Shown: positions 17,691 through 26,594 of the stretch, one piece after another
Numbering within the stretch: position 1 is the first letter of the stretch
How the letters are laid out: each line of letters starts with the position of its first letter
Assembly: GCA_023489235.1 (NCBI GenBank)
Contig: JAMDDE010000002.1
Location: 1 to 50,644 of the forward strand
DNA: 50,644 bases
Source of the DNA: Actinomycetota bacterium
GTDB lineage: Bacteria > Actinomycetota > Acidimicrobiia > Acidimicrobiales > JAMDDE01
Direction of reading: 5' to 3'
Program-made: the position numbers and the translations under genes
Notes under the pieces: model-generated
Database searches by the model: none
The model's input: only the letters and a program-made list of their open reading frames with translations
Told to the model about the DNA's origin: nothing

Positions 17691-19179
17691 AGAGGGTGCT
17701 AGCCACCTTGGTTGGCGGCGTTACCACCGCCATACTTTCCTCAGAAACGTCCTCCAGGCTCCGGTGCTTTGGCTCTGGGAGAGCAACCAGGGTCAGCAGT
17801 ACGCCAATCAGTGACACTCCTGCCATCACGCCCATAACCCCTGAAATGCCAACCATCTGGAGCAGATGAGGAACCATCAGAGCACCAATGAACGCTCCTA
17901 TTTTGCCGCCAGCTGCAGATATCCCATCTCCTGCTCCCCGAATAGAGGTAGGGAACACCTCAGCTGGGTAGATGAACGTGGTTTCATTGGGGCCGAACTC
18001 TATGAAGAAATAGCTGACTCCGAAGAGCAGGAGAAACGCCCATGCACTCCTAGTTACTCCCGGTATGAGAGCAATAGCAGCAAAGGTAACGGCCATGACC
18101 AGGAATCCCTGCCACTGAATTCTCTTCCTACCTATACGATCCATTAGGCCTACCGCCAACCAATAACCGGGCAAAGCAGCTACCAAGAAGATCGCACCAG
18201 CCATTAGAATATGATCGAGCAAGGTTCCATGGGGCTGAAGTGCTTTGAGAATAAGCGGACTTGATATGGAGTTGCCATAAAAGGCTATGTCCATAAGAAA
18301 CCAGCTACCCGCTGTACCCACTAAGCGCATGAGGAAAGGGCTACCAGTCAACTTAGCTCTCTGGGGTCTAGTGGAGCTATGTCCGTTACTGACAACACTC
18401 GCAAGCATGGTATTGCCATCTAGCTGCTCAACTTGGCCTGTAACCCAACGGACGCTTTCTTCTGTAGCAGTGACATCACCCTTTACGGCCAAGTTGTATC
18501 GAGGGGTCTCCTTGATGCGACGTCGCAGGTAGATAACCGAAGCTGCTGGAACTGCCCCAAGTGCCAACATCACTCGCCAGGCAAGAGCATGGGATACGCC
18601 AGCTCCTAGAAGGATTGATGCAACCGCTGGACCTGCGAGGAGACCAAACCCTTGCATTGCAAAGACCGTACCTACCAACCGGCCTCGATCTTTACGATTG
18701 GCATACTCAGAGCTGATGACCGCGGAGGTAGCGTAGTCGCCCCCAACGCCTATTCCCACCAATACCCTGAACCCAAACAAGGCCCAGAAACTCCAAGAAA
18801 AAGCAGAGAGAACGGCTCCTAGAGTGAGTAACGATACTTCGACGCCGTACATAGCCTTACGGCCCAGCACATCCATCAGTTTGCCAAATACAAGCGCACC
18901 TACCACTGAAGCAATCAGAGATATGGAGTTCAGTAAAGAAAGCTCATTAGTGGATAGGTGCCATATTGGTGTGAGAATTGCAGTTACGGTGCCGATGATG
19001 AACAGATCGTATGCATCGGTGAAGAAACCCATGCCAGCAGTGATGACGGTTAACCAATGAAACCGCGAGATACGTGACTCATCCAACTGCTCAAAGGGTG
19101 AAGAGGAGACTCCCGCATGGCTATGCGCTCGAGTACTCACCCTCTTGCTCCATACCAAACAACTGTATCGAGCCACCAT
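17683..19179 (-). CDS. MFS transporter, phosphate:H+ symporter type
   Basis: A 12-helix major facilitator of 498 residues. GMGFFTDAYDLFIIG in helix 1, GGDYATSAVISSEYANRKDRG in the loop after helix 4, and FGPNETTFIYPAEVFPTSIR with GDGISAAGGKIGAFIG in the C-half match the phosphate:H+ symporter (PHS, Pho84-like) branch. A cytoplasmic loop of about 60 residues separates the two halves. The role as a phosphate importer is strengthened by a four-unit PHO box just upstream. The start is uncertain: ATG at 19179 gives a 38-residue polar N-terminal tail, and GTG at 19140 is an alternative. Related carriers of aromatic acids share parts of these motifs, but the GPNETTF block favours phosphate. Confidence 0.85.
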   Translation of the reverse strand: MVARYSCLVWSKRVSTRAHSHAGVSSSPFEQLDESRISRFHWLTVITAGMGFFTDAYDLFIIGTVTAILTPIWHLSTNELSLLNSISLIASVVGALVFGKLMDVLGRKAMYGVEVSLLTLGAVLSAFSWSFWALFGFRVLVGIGVGGDYATSAVISSEYANRKDRGRLVGTVFAMQGFGLLAGPAVASILLGAGVSHALAWRVMLALGAVPAASVIYLRRRIKETPRYNLAVKGDVTATEESVRWVTGQVEQLDGNTMLASVVSNGHSSTRPQRAKLTGSPFLMRLVGTAGSWFLMDIAFYGNSISSPLILKALQPHGTLLDHILMAGAIFLVAALPGYWLAVGLMDRIGRKRIQWQGFLVMAVTFAAIALIPGVTRSAWAFLLLFGVSYFFIEFGPNETTFIYPAEVFPTSIRGAGDGISAAGGKIGAFIGALMVPHLLQMVGISGVMGVMAGVSLIGVLLTLVALPEPKHRSLEDVSEESMAVVTPPTKVASTLSA

Positions 19180-19216
19180 GGCTCAGTCATCTGCACGCAT
19201 TTATTCTCGCAAGAAA

Positions 19217-19279
19217 AGGTTACAAACACCTGGCGTATAAGTGTACATAAAGTAAACAAACAGTGAACTTTAGCTGAAC
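19217..19279 (-). promoter_or_regulatory. PHO box (four 11-nt direct repeat units) and -10 of the phosphate permease
   Basis: Reading the minus strand, GTTCAG (19279-19274), GTTCAC (19268-19263), GTTTAC (19257-19252) and GTACAC (19246-19241) follow each other at exactly 11-nt steps, separated by AT-rich pentamers. This is the layout of PhoP/PhoB boxes (GTTCACC-type units in Streptomyces). A TAACCT -10 at 19222-19217 is placed 18 nt after the last unit, so the last unit replaces a -35, as in PhoP-activated promoters. The gene served is the phosphate-type permease starting at 19179. Confidence 0.78.
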
Positions 19280-19344
19280 TAATCGGCCTCTCGGACCTTG
19301 CATCGGTTCCAGGGTCTACACGTCCAAGCATGGCTCCCCATCGT

Positions 19345-19384
19345 GATGAAGGATAGATGAAGGATGAAGGATAGATGAAGGATA
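19345..19384 (+). repeat. GATGAAGGATA minisatellite
   Basis: Units GATGAAGGATA (19345-19355), GATGAAG (19356-19362), GATGAAGGATA (19363-19373) and GATGAAGGATA (19374-19384) follow each other without gaps. The array is short and probably slippage-prone. Confidence 0.85.
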
Positions 19385-19535
19385 GGAGTAAGGATCGTAA
19401 TCGGGGTGCAACGGTCACGAGTAGATGCGTCGCCTACGTCTACTCTGGGAGTGAGAAGTGGCATCAGTAATCAATAGTTCACACAATGTTAATGTTCCCG
19501 TAGCAAACACGAAATCATTTCCATAGATAATTTCG

Positions 19536-19571
19536 TTCAGCTTGAATCGAGCTAGCTGGAGTCAAGCTGAA
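19536..19571 (+). repeat. Perfect 10-bp inverted repeat upstream of amt
   Basis: TTCAGCTTGA at 19536-19545 pairs with TCAAGCTGAA at 19562-19571 across a 16-nt loop. It lies about 190 nt before the amt start and could be a regulator site or the stem of an RNA leader. Confidence 0.6.
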
Positions 19572-19760
19572 GCCAAGCTAGGCTCGAGCCAAGGGTAAAG
19601 CCAAGACTCAAAGTGCACTCGTGCGCAGTACGCTTGCGCTCTTCACTCACTTGCACTTTAGCTTGAAGCGACATGAGGCAATGAAATGTGCATCCGGTTG
19701 CCCAGAGTTACCAGGAAGGGCAAATGCCGGCATGTGCTTACCAACAGATGAGGAGGCGCA

Positions 19761-21185
19761 GTGGTTCCCTACCCCGTATGGATGAGTCCAGGCGACAATG
19801 CTTGGCAGCTAGTAGCTGCCACTCTTGTCGGACTGATGAGCATTCCAGGCCTGGCCATTCTCTACGGTGGACTAGTTCAAAGAAAGTGGGCAGTGAACAC
19901 CATGCTCATGGCCTTCAGCGCTTTCTCGCTCGTCTTGATCGTCTGGGTGCTATGGGGATTCAACATGTCCTTTGGATCGCCTGTCAATCTGGGACCTGGA
20001 ATATTGCACAGTTTCATAGGGCATCCGCAGCCAGCCCTCAGTCATACGGCAGAACAGTCTCGTGCTCACATACCCATGGTAAGCGGGAAAGGCCTCATGC
20101 CGTTGTTCCGTTTTCCTCAATCAAGCCTTATTTATTTCCAGTTTGTGTTTGCAGGGATAACCCCTCTACTCTTCCTGGGAAGTCTCATAGGACGTATGCG
20201 CTTCAAGGCTTGGTTACTTTTCGTACCCCTGTGGTCCACCTTGGTCTATGCAGTAAACGCTTTTTTGTTATGGGGAGGGGGATTCTGGGCGCAACATGGT
20301 GCTTTGGACTACTCAGGTGGGTACGTAATCCACTTGGCCGCTGGTACATCTGGATTCGTTGCTGCAGCTGTTGTTGGACCAAGACTCAAGCGAGACCGGC
20401 AGCACGGAGTTCCCAATAATCTCTTGATGGTAGCAGCCGGTGCCGGTCTTCTATGGCTTGGTTGGAATGGTTTCAACGGTGGTGACCCCTATTTCGCTAG
20501 TGCAGATGCAGCCACAGCCGTACTGAATACCAATTTGGCCGCTGCTACTGCACTCCTTGTTTGGTTGATAGCTGACATGACAATATCTCGCCAGAAAAAG
20601 CCAACCTTTCTAGGAGCAGTGAATGGCATGATCGTCGGTTTGGTGGCCATCACTCCCGCTGCCGGATACGTCAATGGGGTAGGTGCCATACTCATTGGAC
20701 TAATTGCTTCATGTGTGGTGTGGTTCTCTTGGAACAAGCTTGCTCACATGCGACTGTTCCAAAAAGTAGATGACGCCTTAGGTGTATTCCATACTCACGG
20801 GGTTGCTGGACTCATGGGAGGGCTGCTCGTAGGGGTGTTCGCAGATCCGCATATCATCGTATACCTTGGTTCTCGAAAAGTACCTGGCTTCGCCGCCAAG
20901 GGACTCCTCTATGGCCATCCTGGACAGCTGCTCATCCAACTTGGAGCAGCAGCCACCATAATTGCTTGGGATGCCTTCATGACTTTCGTCATCCTCAAGG
21001 TAATGGGCATATTCATGCAGCTACGTATGTCGGAAGAGGAGCTGGAAGGAGGCGACATCGTAGTCCATGAAGAAGAGGCCTATCCATCCCCAACCGTAGC
21101 TGAACGTATAAGCGCTTCTTCTTTTGCTCTAGCCGCCAGTCACTCTCGAGCCGAACACGAGGCGGGAGACGAACCAAGTCCATAA
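19761..21185 (+). CDS. amt: Ammonium transporter (Amt/MEP)
   Basis: An 11-helix ammonium channel of 474 residues. SPGDNAWQLVAATLVGLMSIPGLAILYGGLV is the standard first part. The pore twin histidines lie in GGYVIHLAAGTSG and DDALGVFHTHGVAGLMGG, and LWLGWNGFNGG is also conserved. The C-terminal cytoplasmic tail (about 45 residues, acidic, after MQLRMSEEELEGG) is where GlnK usually docks. The GTG start has GGAGG five bases upstream. The glnK gene follows 286 nt downstream, the universal pairing, so GlnK probably blocks this channel under nitrogen-rich conditions. Confidence 0.96.
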   Translation: MVPYPVWMSPGDNAWQLVAATLVGLMSIPGLAILYGGLVQRKWAVNTMLMAFSAFSLVLIVWVLWGFNMSFGSPVNLGPGILHSFIGHPQPALSHTAEQSRAHIPMVSGKGLMPLFRFPQSSLIYFQFVFAGITPLLFLGSLIGRMRFKAWLLFVPLWSTLVYAVNAFLLWGGGFWAQHGALDYSGGYVIHLAAGTSGFVAAAVVGPRLKRDRQHGVPNNLLMVAAGAGLLWLGWNGFNGGDPYFASADAATAVLNTNLAAATALLVWLIADMTISRQKKPTFLGAVNGMIVGLVAITPAAGYVNGVGAILIGLIASCVVWFSWNKLAHMRLFQKVDDALGVFHTHGVAGLMGGLLVGVFADPHIIVYLGSRKVPGFAAKGLLYGHPGQLLIQLGAAATIIAWDAFMTFVILKVMGIFMQLRMSEEELEGGDIVVHEEEAYPSPTVAERISASSFALAASHSRAEHEAGDEPSP

Positions 21186-21810
<625 letters not shown>

Positions 21811-22128
21811 CTCGGTAGAACGGTGGTGAGCATCCTGATCGGAGATGCCGGGAAAGGTTACCTCCAGTGGACAGAACGATGAGAGGCATGGCCCTTTTTC
21901 AGTGCTGTAAAGCTAGGTTGTTTCCCCACTTTGTGTTGGTATAGTTACTCAAAGTAGCTAACGCGCTAACTCCATAGTAATATTTCTTAGCGAAATGTAC
22001 CCATTCAAATACGACCTCCTCCGCAAACCTCCCCCATCTCCCGGGAGGAGCACTTCTCTACTTGACTAACAACATGTAGAGAGAAGGACCGAGGATCAGT
22101 ACAACTTCAGAAGTATGAGGAGAGTACC
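21811..22128 (+). other. Intergenic region before the phosphoesterase gene
   Basis: 318 nt. It contains a CTCCCGGGAG palindrome at 22038-22047 and pyrimidine-rich tracts pairing with GGGAGGAG, which could form a weak hairpin. I looked for 11-nt GTTCAC-type repeats as before the phosphate permease and found no convincing PHO box. The ribosome site of the next gene is GAGGAG just before 22129. Confidence 0.4.
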
Positions 22129-23868
22129 GTGACAAACCGTCGACACCATGCTCACCTGGATCCAGATAAACAAGAGGTAGTAGTTGAGAAGCGAGGGGGT
22201 GGAGGAGGAACGACCAAGCGTCTAGATCTCAAGCCGACCATCAGCAGAAGGCAGTTCCTAGAAGCTGGATTGGTAACTGGTGCAGCACTGTTGGCAGAGA
22301 GCTGCAGTTCACCCACTGTCAGCAGGAGTTCGTGCCCGCCTAATGCCAGCATCAACCAGATCGAGCATGTCATCATACTCATGATCGAGAACCGTTCTTT
22401 CGATCACTTCTACGGTACCTATCCCGGTGTCAGAGGTTTCTCGGATCACCCAAGTGGAGAACTTGGTGCCTTTGCCCAACCATGGAGCGAGAACACCTTC
22501 AACCCCCCCAAAGGCACGCTGCTTCCCTACCATTTGAACACCGCAGTAGGGAATGCGTCGGTCATCGGCAACGTGAATGTACCTACCCACAACTGGGCAC
22601 CACAACACATGAGTTGGGCCAACGGAAAGATGGATGCCTTTGTCACCACCCATGCACTGCAGCACTACGATACCCCTGCCTATGCACCGTTGGTAATGGG
22701 ATACTATGAACGTTCCGATCTGCCATTTTGGTATGCCTTAGCCGACCACTTCACCTTAGCGGATAATTACTACTGCTCTGTTCTGGGTCCGACCATGCCC
22801 AATCGCCTCTATGCAATGAGCGCCTCGATAGATCCGGCAGGTCTCCAAGGGGGCCCTATCTTGACGACGCCTAATATCAGTGGACCGGGATCCTCGGCAC
22901 AATTCATATTTAGCTGCTCATGGACAACCATGTTCGAGCGTTTGGAGTCCCAAGGGGTTTCCTGGAAGGTCTATCAACAACCAGGAAGTTCCGTAGGTGC
23001 CTTGCAAAGTCTGAACCTTGCCATAGCCTTCAATGCATTGCTTTATTTCAAACAATATCAAGACCCGAGTTCATCCCTCTACAAAAAGGCTTTTCTTCCT
23101 TCCTGGCCAGATGAGTTCGAGGCAGACATAGCCAAAGGAGAACTACCCGCGGTTTCATGGCTAATTCCACCCATCATTGCTTCAGCTCATCCACCAGCTC
23201 CTGCTCAGTTAGCCGCATGGATGATCTCCAGAGTAATCAATGCCTTGACTTCCAACCAGAAGATATGGGAAAAGAGCGTGCTCTTCATCACCTTCGATGA
23301 GAACGGTGGGTTCTTCGACCACGTAGTACCTCCCACGCCGGAAAGAGGAACTCCTGGAGAATGGTTGACCACCGATCCCCTTCCGGAGGCAGCGAGAGGA
23401 ATAGACGGACCGATAGGTTTGGGTTTCAGAGTGCCACTCCTCGTAGTCTCACCCTTCTCCCGAGGAGGCTTCATCAACTCCGATCCATTCGACCACACCT
23501 CGTTGCTTCGATTTCTAGAAACTCGCTTTGGTGTAGAGGTGCCCAATCTCTCCTCCTGGCGCAGGGAGATGGTTGGAGATCTAACCAGTACACTTGGCCT
23601 ACCCGACAACTCGTTGCCCAAGCTGCCTCCCGCTCCACTGGACAATCCTGATCTTCTCCGGCAGTACCCAGCAGGAAAGCCGCTGTTAAGCAAGGCATCA
23701 CCGGCAGAACCTGTAACGGTTAGCGCCCTCGAGGCAATCATGCCGCTCGCCTTCCAAACACCCGTAGTACCTCCACCACCAACTCCCCAGGTAATGCCCG
23801 GACAAGAAGGTGGAACCCCTAAACGCTTGACCCATACCTTGTGCAAGCCATCGAAGGATAGAGGATAG
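22129..23868 (+). CDS. Tat-exported phosphoesterase (phospholipase C / acid phosphatase family)
   Basis: A 579-residue member of the alkaline-phosphatase-like phosphoesterase family (PF04185 type) that includes non-specific phospholipase C and AcpA. A twin-arginine motif ISRRQFLEAG (R40, R41) precedes a hydrophobic stretch ending LLAESC (C59), so export by Tat, possibly with lipid anchoring, is likely. The core begins with EHVIILMIENRSFDHFYGTYPG (residues 79-100), the metal and nucleophile region. FITFDENGGFFDHVVPP and SPFSRGGFINSDPFDHTS are the C-terminal metal-site blocks. The C-terminus is Pro-rich. GTG start with GAGGAG about 9 nt upstream. Near a phosphate permease it may scavenge phosphate from organic esters; the substrate is not known. 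Confidence 0.88.
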   Translation: MTNRRHHAHLDPDKQEVVVEKRGGGGGTTKRLDLKPTISRRQFLEAGLVTGAALLAESCSSPTVSRSSCPPNASINQIEHVIILMIENRSFDHFYGTYPGVRGFSDHPSGELGAFAQPWSENTFNPPKGTLLPYHLNTAVGNASVIGNVNVPTHNWAPQHMSWANGKMDAFVTTHALQHYDTPAYAPLVMGYYERSDLPFWYALADHFTLADNYYCSVLGPTMPNRLYAMSASIDPAGLQGGPILTTPNISGPGSSAQFIFSCSWTTMFERLESQGVSWKVYQQPGSSVGALQSLNLAIAFNALLYFKQYQDPSSSLYKKAFLPSWPDEFEADIAKGELPAVSWLIPPIIASAHPPAPAQLAAWMISRVINALTSNQKIWEKSVLFITFDENGGFFDHVVPPTPERGTPGEWLTTDPLPEAARGIDGPIGLGFRVPLLVVSPFSRGGFINSDPFDHTSLLRFLETRFGVEVPNLSSWRREMVGDLTSTLGLPDNSLPKLPPAPLDNPDLLRQYPAGKPLLSKASPAEPVTVSALEAIMPLAFQTPVVPPPPTPQVMPGQEGGTPKRLTHTLCKPSKDRG

Positions 23869-23986
23869 AGATATATAAAGGATGGACTAAGCTAGATCAA
23901 GGACAGCAAACAGTACGAGCCCTAGCAAAGCGAGTTACCCTCCCTATGGATATAAGCCACGGGTCGTAGGACGTGCTCTTTGGTCA

Positions 23987-25078
23987 TCAAGCAGTGAAAC
24001 TGAACCGGGTACCTACACTGTTTTGGATGAAGGCATCTGGCATAGCTGCTGCTATTGCATGGGTAGCCTTCCAACCCGTGCAATGACCGGGCACCACAAC
24101 CTCCGGCTGAAGAGATGCCAGCTCCTTGGTCACCTGAGGAATTATGGGCTCGAACAATGGACCTCCGAGATGGAAACCACCCATAACAGCATGAACCTTG
24201 TCCACTCCAGTTAAACGACGTGCATAACGAGTTATGTTCACAATTCCCGAGTGACCGCATCCTGTGATCACCAATAACCCCTTGCCGCGAATATTGGCTA
24301 TTATGGCTTGGTCGTCCATGATCAATGGATCTGGCTCCCAGTGGCTATCACGAAGAGCTTGATGCACCGGAAAGCCAGTCTCGAAAGAGGTAGTACGATC
24401 TACCTCCCCAGTTATGAGCAAGGACCCGTCCAGTACAAAAGAGGGCTGACGCTCTTCGATAATGGCAAAGCCCATGCCCTCTACAGCAGATCGACTCAAA
24501 GTGGGCAGTTCAAATGGATCCTTGCCTTGAACTGCTATACGACGACGAGTGAATGCTTCTGGATGAATTACGATGGGCAGGTTGCTGGGACGCCCTAACG
24601 TCCTAGCAAGACCGTCCAGTCCCGTCGTATGATCAAAGTGTCCGTGGCTTAAAACTACAGCTTCTATAGCAGAGGGAGCTATATCAAGCTTGCGCATGTT
24701 CTCGACGGCGCCATCTGGACTCGTGCCAGTGTCGAAGAGGATGTGACGATCCCTCCCCCCCTTGGTCATGGTCACCAAGACCGAGAAGCCGTGTTCGGCG
24801 ACTGGTTCATCCAGTATGGAACCTTCAGTCATCCATGGAGTCCGCGATCTGTGCACGTCTCCAAAGCCTGCACGCTTGGCTATTCCTGTATCTGCCATGG
24901 TTGCATCGAAAAAATTATCCACCACAGTGGTAACGGTAAGCGAATCGATTGGTTCGAGGGGCACAACAGGAAAACCCTCTCCTGGTTGCGCTAACTCTTT
25001 GTTCTCTCCTTCACCACTGAGCTCGAAAGCCCTTCTCCACAAAGTTGGTGGTATCACAACTCCCGCATCAGTGCACAT
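23987..25078 (-). CDS. Metallo-beta-lactamase fold protein, dihydropterin-synthase-like branch
   Basis: A 363-residue MBL-fold protein. The metal motif SHGHFDHTTGL lies at about residues 144-154, and later ligands are in TGCGHSGIVN and PGHCTGWKA. The spacing, with a long insertion, and the motif GCGHSGIVNITRY recall the MJ0301-like group annotated as 7,8-dihydropterin-6-methyl-aminobenzene-5'-phosphate synthase; the true substrate in bacteria is unknown. The first 45 residues are extra and of no clear family. TACTCT lies six bases before the ATG, suggesting a leaderless start. Downstream of it on the same strand there is nothing further until the convergent phosphoesterase gene. Confidence 0.8.
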   Translation of the reverse strand: MCTDAGVVIPPTLWRRAFELSGEGENKELAQPGEGFPVVPLEPIDSLTVTTVVDNFFDATMADTGIAKRAGFGDVHRSRTPWMTEGSILDEPVAEHGFSVLVTMTKGGRDRHILFDTGTSPDGAVENMRKLDIAPSAIEAVVLSHGHFDHTTGLDGLARTLGRPSNLPIVIHPEAFTRRRIAVQGKDPFELPTLSRSAVEGMGFAIIEERQPSFVLDGSLLITGEVDRTTSFETGFPVHQALRDSHWEPDPLIMDDQAIIANIRGKGLLVITGCGHSGIVNITRYARRLTGVDKVHAVMGGFHLGGPLFEPIIPQVTKELASLQPEVVVPGHCTGWKATHAIAAAMPDAFIQNSVGTRFSFTA

Positions 25079-25142
25079 ACCAAAAGAGTAGCTGCTCCGC
25101 TTTCAGGAGGAAATATCGAGGTTAGCACTGCACTAACATGGC

Positions 25143-25550
25143 CTAACCTGGAGAAGGTACGAAACTGCACTGTATGCGCCTACGAGGGTTGTCCACATTG
25201 GTATCCACCAACACTATGCTCTGCCAAGTCCCCAGTACCAAACGACCTTCACGTACGGCAACGGTAAGCGAAGGGCTGATGAATACAGGCAGCAGGTGAT
25301 CCGCACCGTGTCCTCTGGAACCATGCTGATGGCTGTAGCGATCATCATGCGGAAGGAGCCGCTCAAGAGTGGACTCCAGATCAGCCTCTGACCCAGATCC
25401 TGTCTCCATGAGCGCCAACCCCGCAGTTGCATGTGGGGCAAACACAAGGCACAGGCCATCTCCTTGGCCAGCACAGAACTCCTTCACCTGTGCGGTTATA
25501 TCTATTACTTTCTCAGAGCTTGCGTCTACTTGGAACTCAGTGGACCTCAT
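25143..25550 (-). CDS. yjbQ: YjbQ family protein (UPF0047)
   Basis: A 135-residue protein of the YjbQ family, reported to have weak thiamine-phosphate synthase activity. The conserved blocks are all visible: FAPHATAGLALMETGSGSEAD, a DDRYSHQH...GHGADHLLP segment whose histidines form the putative metal site, the strand PSLTVAVREGRLVLGTWQ, and an arginine-rich end. The physiological role is unsettled. Its ATG is only 27 nt from the divergent oxidoreductase ATG, so both promoters overlap; TATA-type hexamers read on both strands around 25552-25566. Confidence 0.9.
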   Translation of the reverse strand: MRSTEFQVDASSEKVIDITAQVKEFCAGQGDGLCLVFAPHATAGLALMETGSGSEADLESTLERLLPHDDRYSHQHGSRGHGADHLLPVFISPSLTVAVREGRLVLGTWQSIVLVDTNVDNPRRRIQCSFVPSPG

Positions 25551-25577
25551 AGAAGTATAAGCCTACGCTCGAATCAT

Positions 25578-26534
25578 ATGAGAGCGGTAGTAATTGACAA
25601 CAACAACTTGACAATAAAAGAATGCCCTGAGCCTACGCCAGGAAAAGGAGAGCTGTTGATCAGGGTAAAGGCAGCAGGCATCAATGCAGCAGACTTATTG
25701 CAACTGCGTGGCATGTATCCAGCACCACTAGGAGCTCCTTCGGACATACCCGGCTTGGAGCTGGCCGGGGAGGTAGTAGAGACAGGACCAGAGGTGTTCC
25801 GCTTTGCTCCAGGAGATCGCGTCATGGCCATAGTAGGAGGCGGAGCTCAAGCCGAGTTGGCCGTGGTACACGAACGTCAGGCAATGCCCGTGCCGGAAAC
25901 CCTTCCTTTCGAGGAGGCCGGGGGAGTACCCGAAGCATTCATCACCGCTGATGATGCCCTCTTCACTCAATGCTCTCTGTCCTGCGGAGAGCGTCTACTG
26001 GTGAACGGAGGTGCTGGAGGTGTTGGAGTAGCAGCAATACAGTTGGGCATCGCTGTCGGGGCCACAGTAACAGCGACCGTACGCAATCCTGACCTGAGGA
26101 CCAAGGTAGCCAACCTTGGTGCCAAAGTACTGGCTCCTCAAGAACTAGGCAACCCAGAGAACAAAAACAACTTCGATGTCGTCCTGGAGCTGATCGGAGC
26201 ACCCAACTTGGGCGACGATCTAGAGGCACTGAGAACTGGTGGACGCATATGCATCATAGGAGTTGGAGCAGGGCAACATGCTCAGCTCAGCTTGCTAACT
26301 TTAATGAACAAGAGAGCTGGAATTTACGGCTCTACTCTCCGTTCGAGGTCCTTAGAGGAAAAGGCCGCAGCAGCAAGGAGTCTGGAACACCGTGTTCTGC
26401 CCCTTTTCACCCAAGGACGCATCCATGTTCCTTTGGAAGCAAGCTATCCTCTTACAGAGGCTAGGGGGGCCTATGATCGCTTTGCCAAGGGTGGCAAATT
26501 TGGCAAAATAGTATTAACACTTACCAACCACTGA
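25578..26534 (+). CDS. NADPH:quinone oxidoreductase (zinc-free MDR)
   Basis: A 318-residue medium-chain reductase without the zinc-binding cysteines. KECPEPTPGKGELLIRVKAAGINAADLLQ and MYPAPLGAPSDIPGLELAGEV form the GroES-like domain. NGGAGGVGVAAIQLG is the nucleotide-binding loop, and RSLEEKAAAAR with the C-terminal GGKFGKIVL completes the quinone-reductase (PIG3/QOR-like) pattern. It probably reduces quinones or enals with NADPH. The frame extends upstream into the yjbQ gene, but the ATG at 25578 is the family start. The sequence TACGCT eight bases before it could serve as a -10. Confidence 0.9.
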   Translation: MRAVVIDNNNLTIKECPEPTPGKGELLIRVKAAGINAADLLQLRGMYPAPLGAPSDIPGLELAGEVVETGPEVFRFAPGDRVMAIVGGGAQAELAVVHERQAMPVPETLPFEEAGGVPEAFITADDALFTQCSLSCGERLLVNGGAGGVGVAAIQLGIAVGATVTATVRNPDLRTKVANLGAKVLAPQELGNPENKNNFDVVLELIGAPNLGDDLEALRTGGRICIIGVGAGQHAQLSLLTLMNKRAGIYGSTLRSRSLEEKAAAARSLEHRVLPLFTQGRIHVPLEASYPLTEARGAYDRFAKGGKFGKIVLTLTNH

Positions 26535-26594
26535 TCATCCCTGCAAACATAGGACGATGGAAACAGCGACGAATATTGAGCAATACTGGGCAGC

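Larger units (their letters stand above)
19280..19760. other. Long divergent intergenic region with short repeats and hairpins
   Basis: This region separates the PHO box from amt. It contains a GATGAAGGATA minisatellite (19345-19384), a 10-bp inverted repeat TTCAGCTTGA/TCAAGCTGAA (19536-19571), the palindrome GGCTCGAGCC (19581-19590), and an 8-bp inverted repeat AAAGTGCA/TGCACTTT (19610-19659). No open frame with coding character was seen. The hairpin cluster is likely part of the amt promoter/leader. Confidence 0.5.

Noticed and set aside
19475-19535. Possible GlnR box (GTAGC-N6-GAAAT) before amt
   Set aside because: Two mismatches to the gTnAC-N6-GaAAC consensus; chance matches at this level are common.
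21901-22000. PHO box before the phosphoesterase gene
   Set aside because: GTTACT/GTAGCT/GCTAAC repeats are spaced 10 and 8-11 nt irregularly and differ from the GTTCAC core, unlike the clear array before the phosphate permease.
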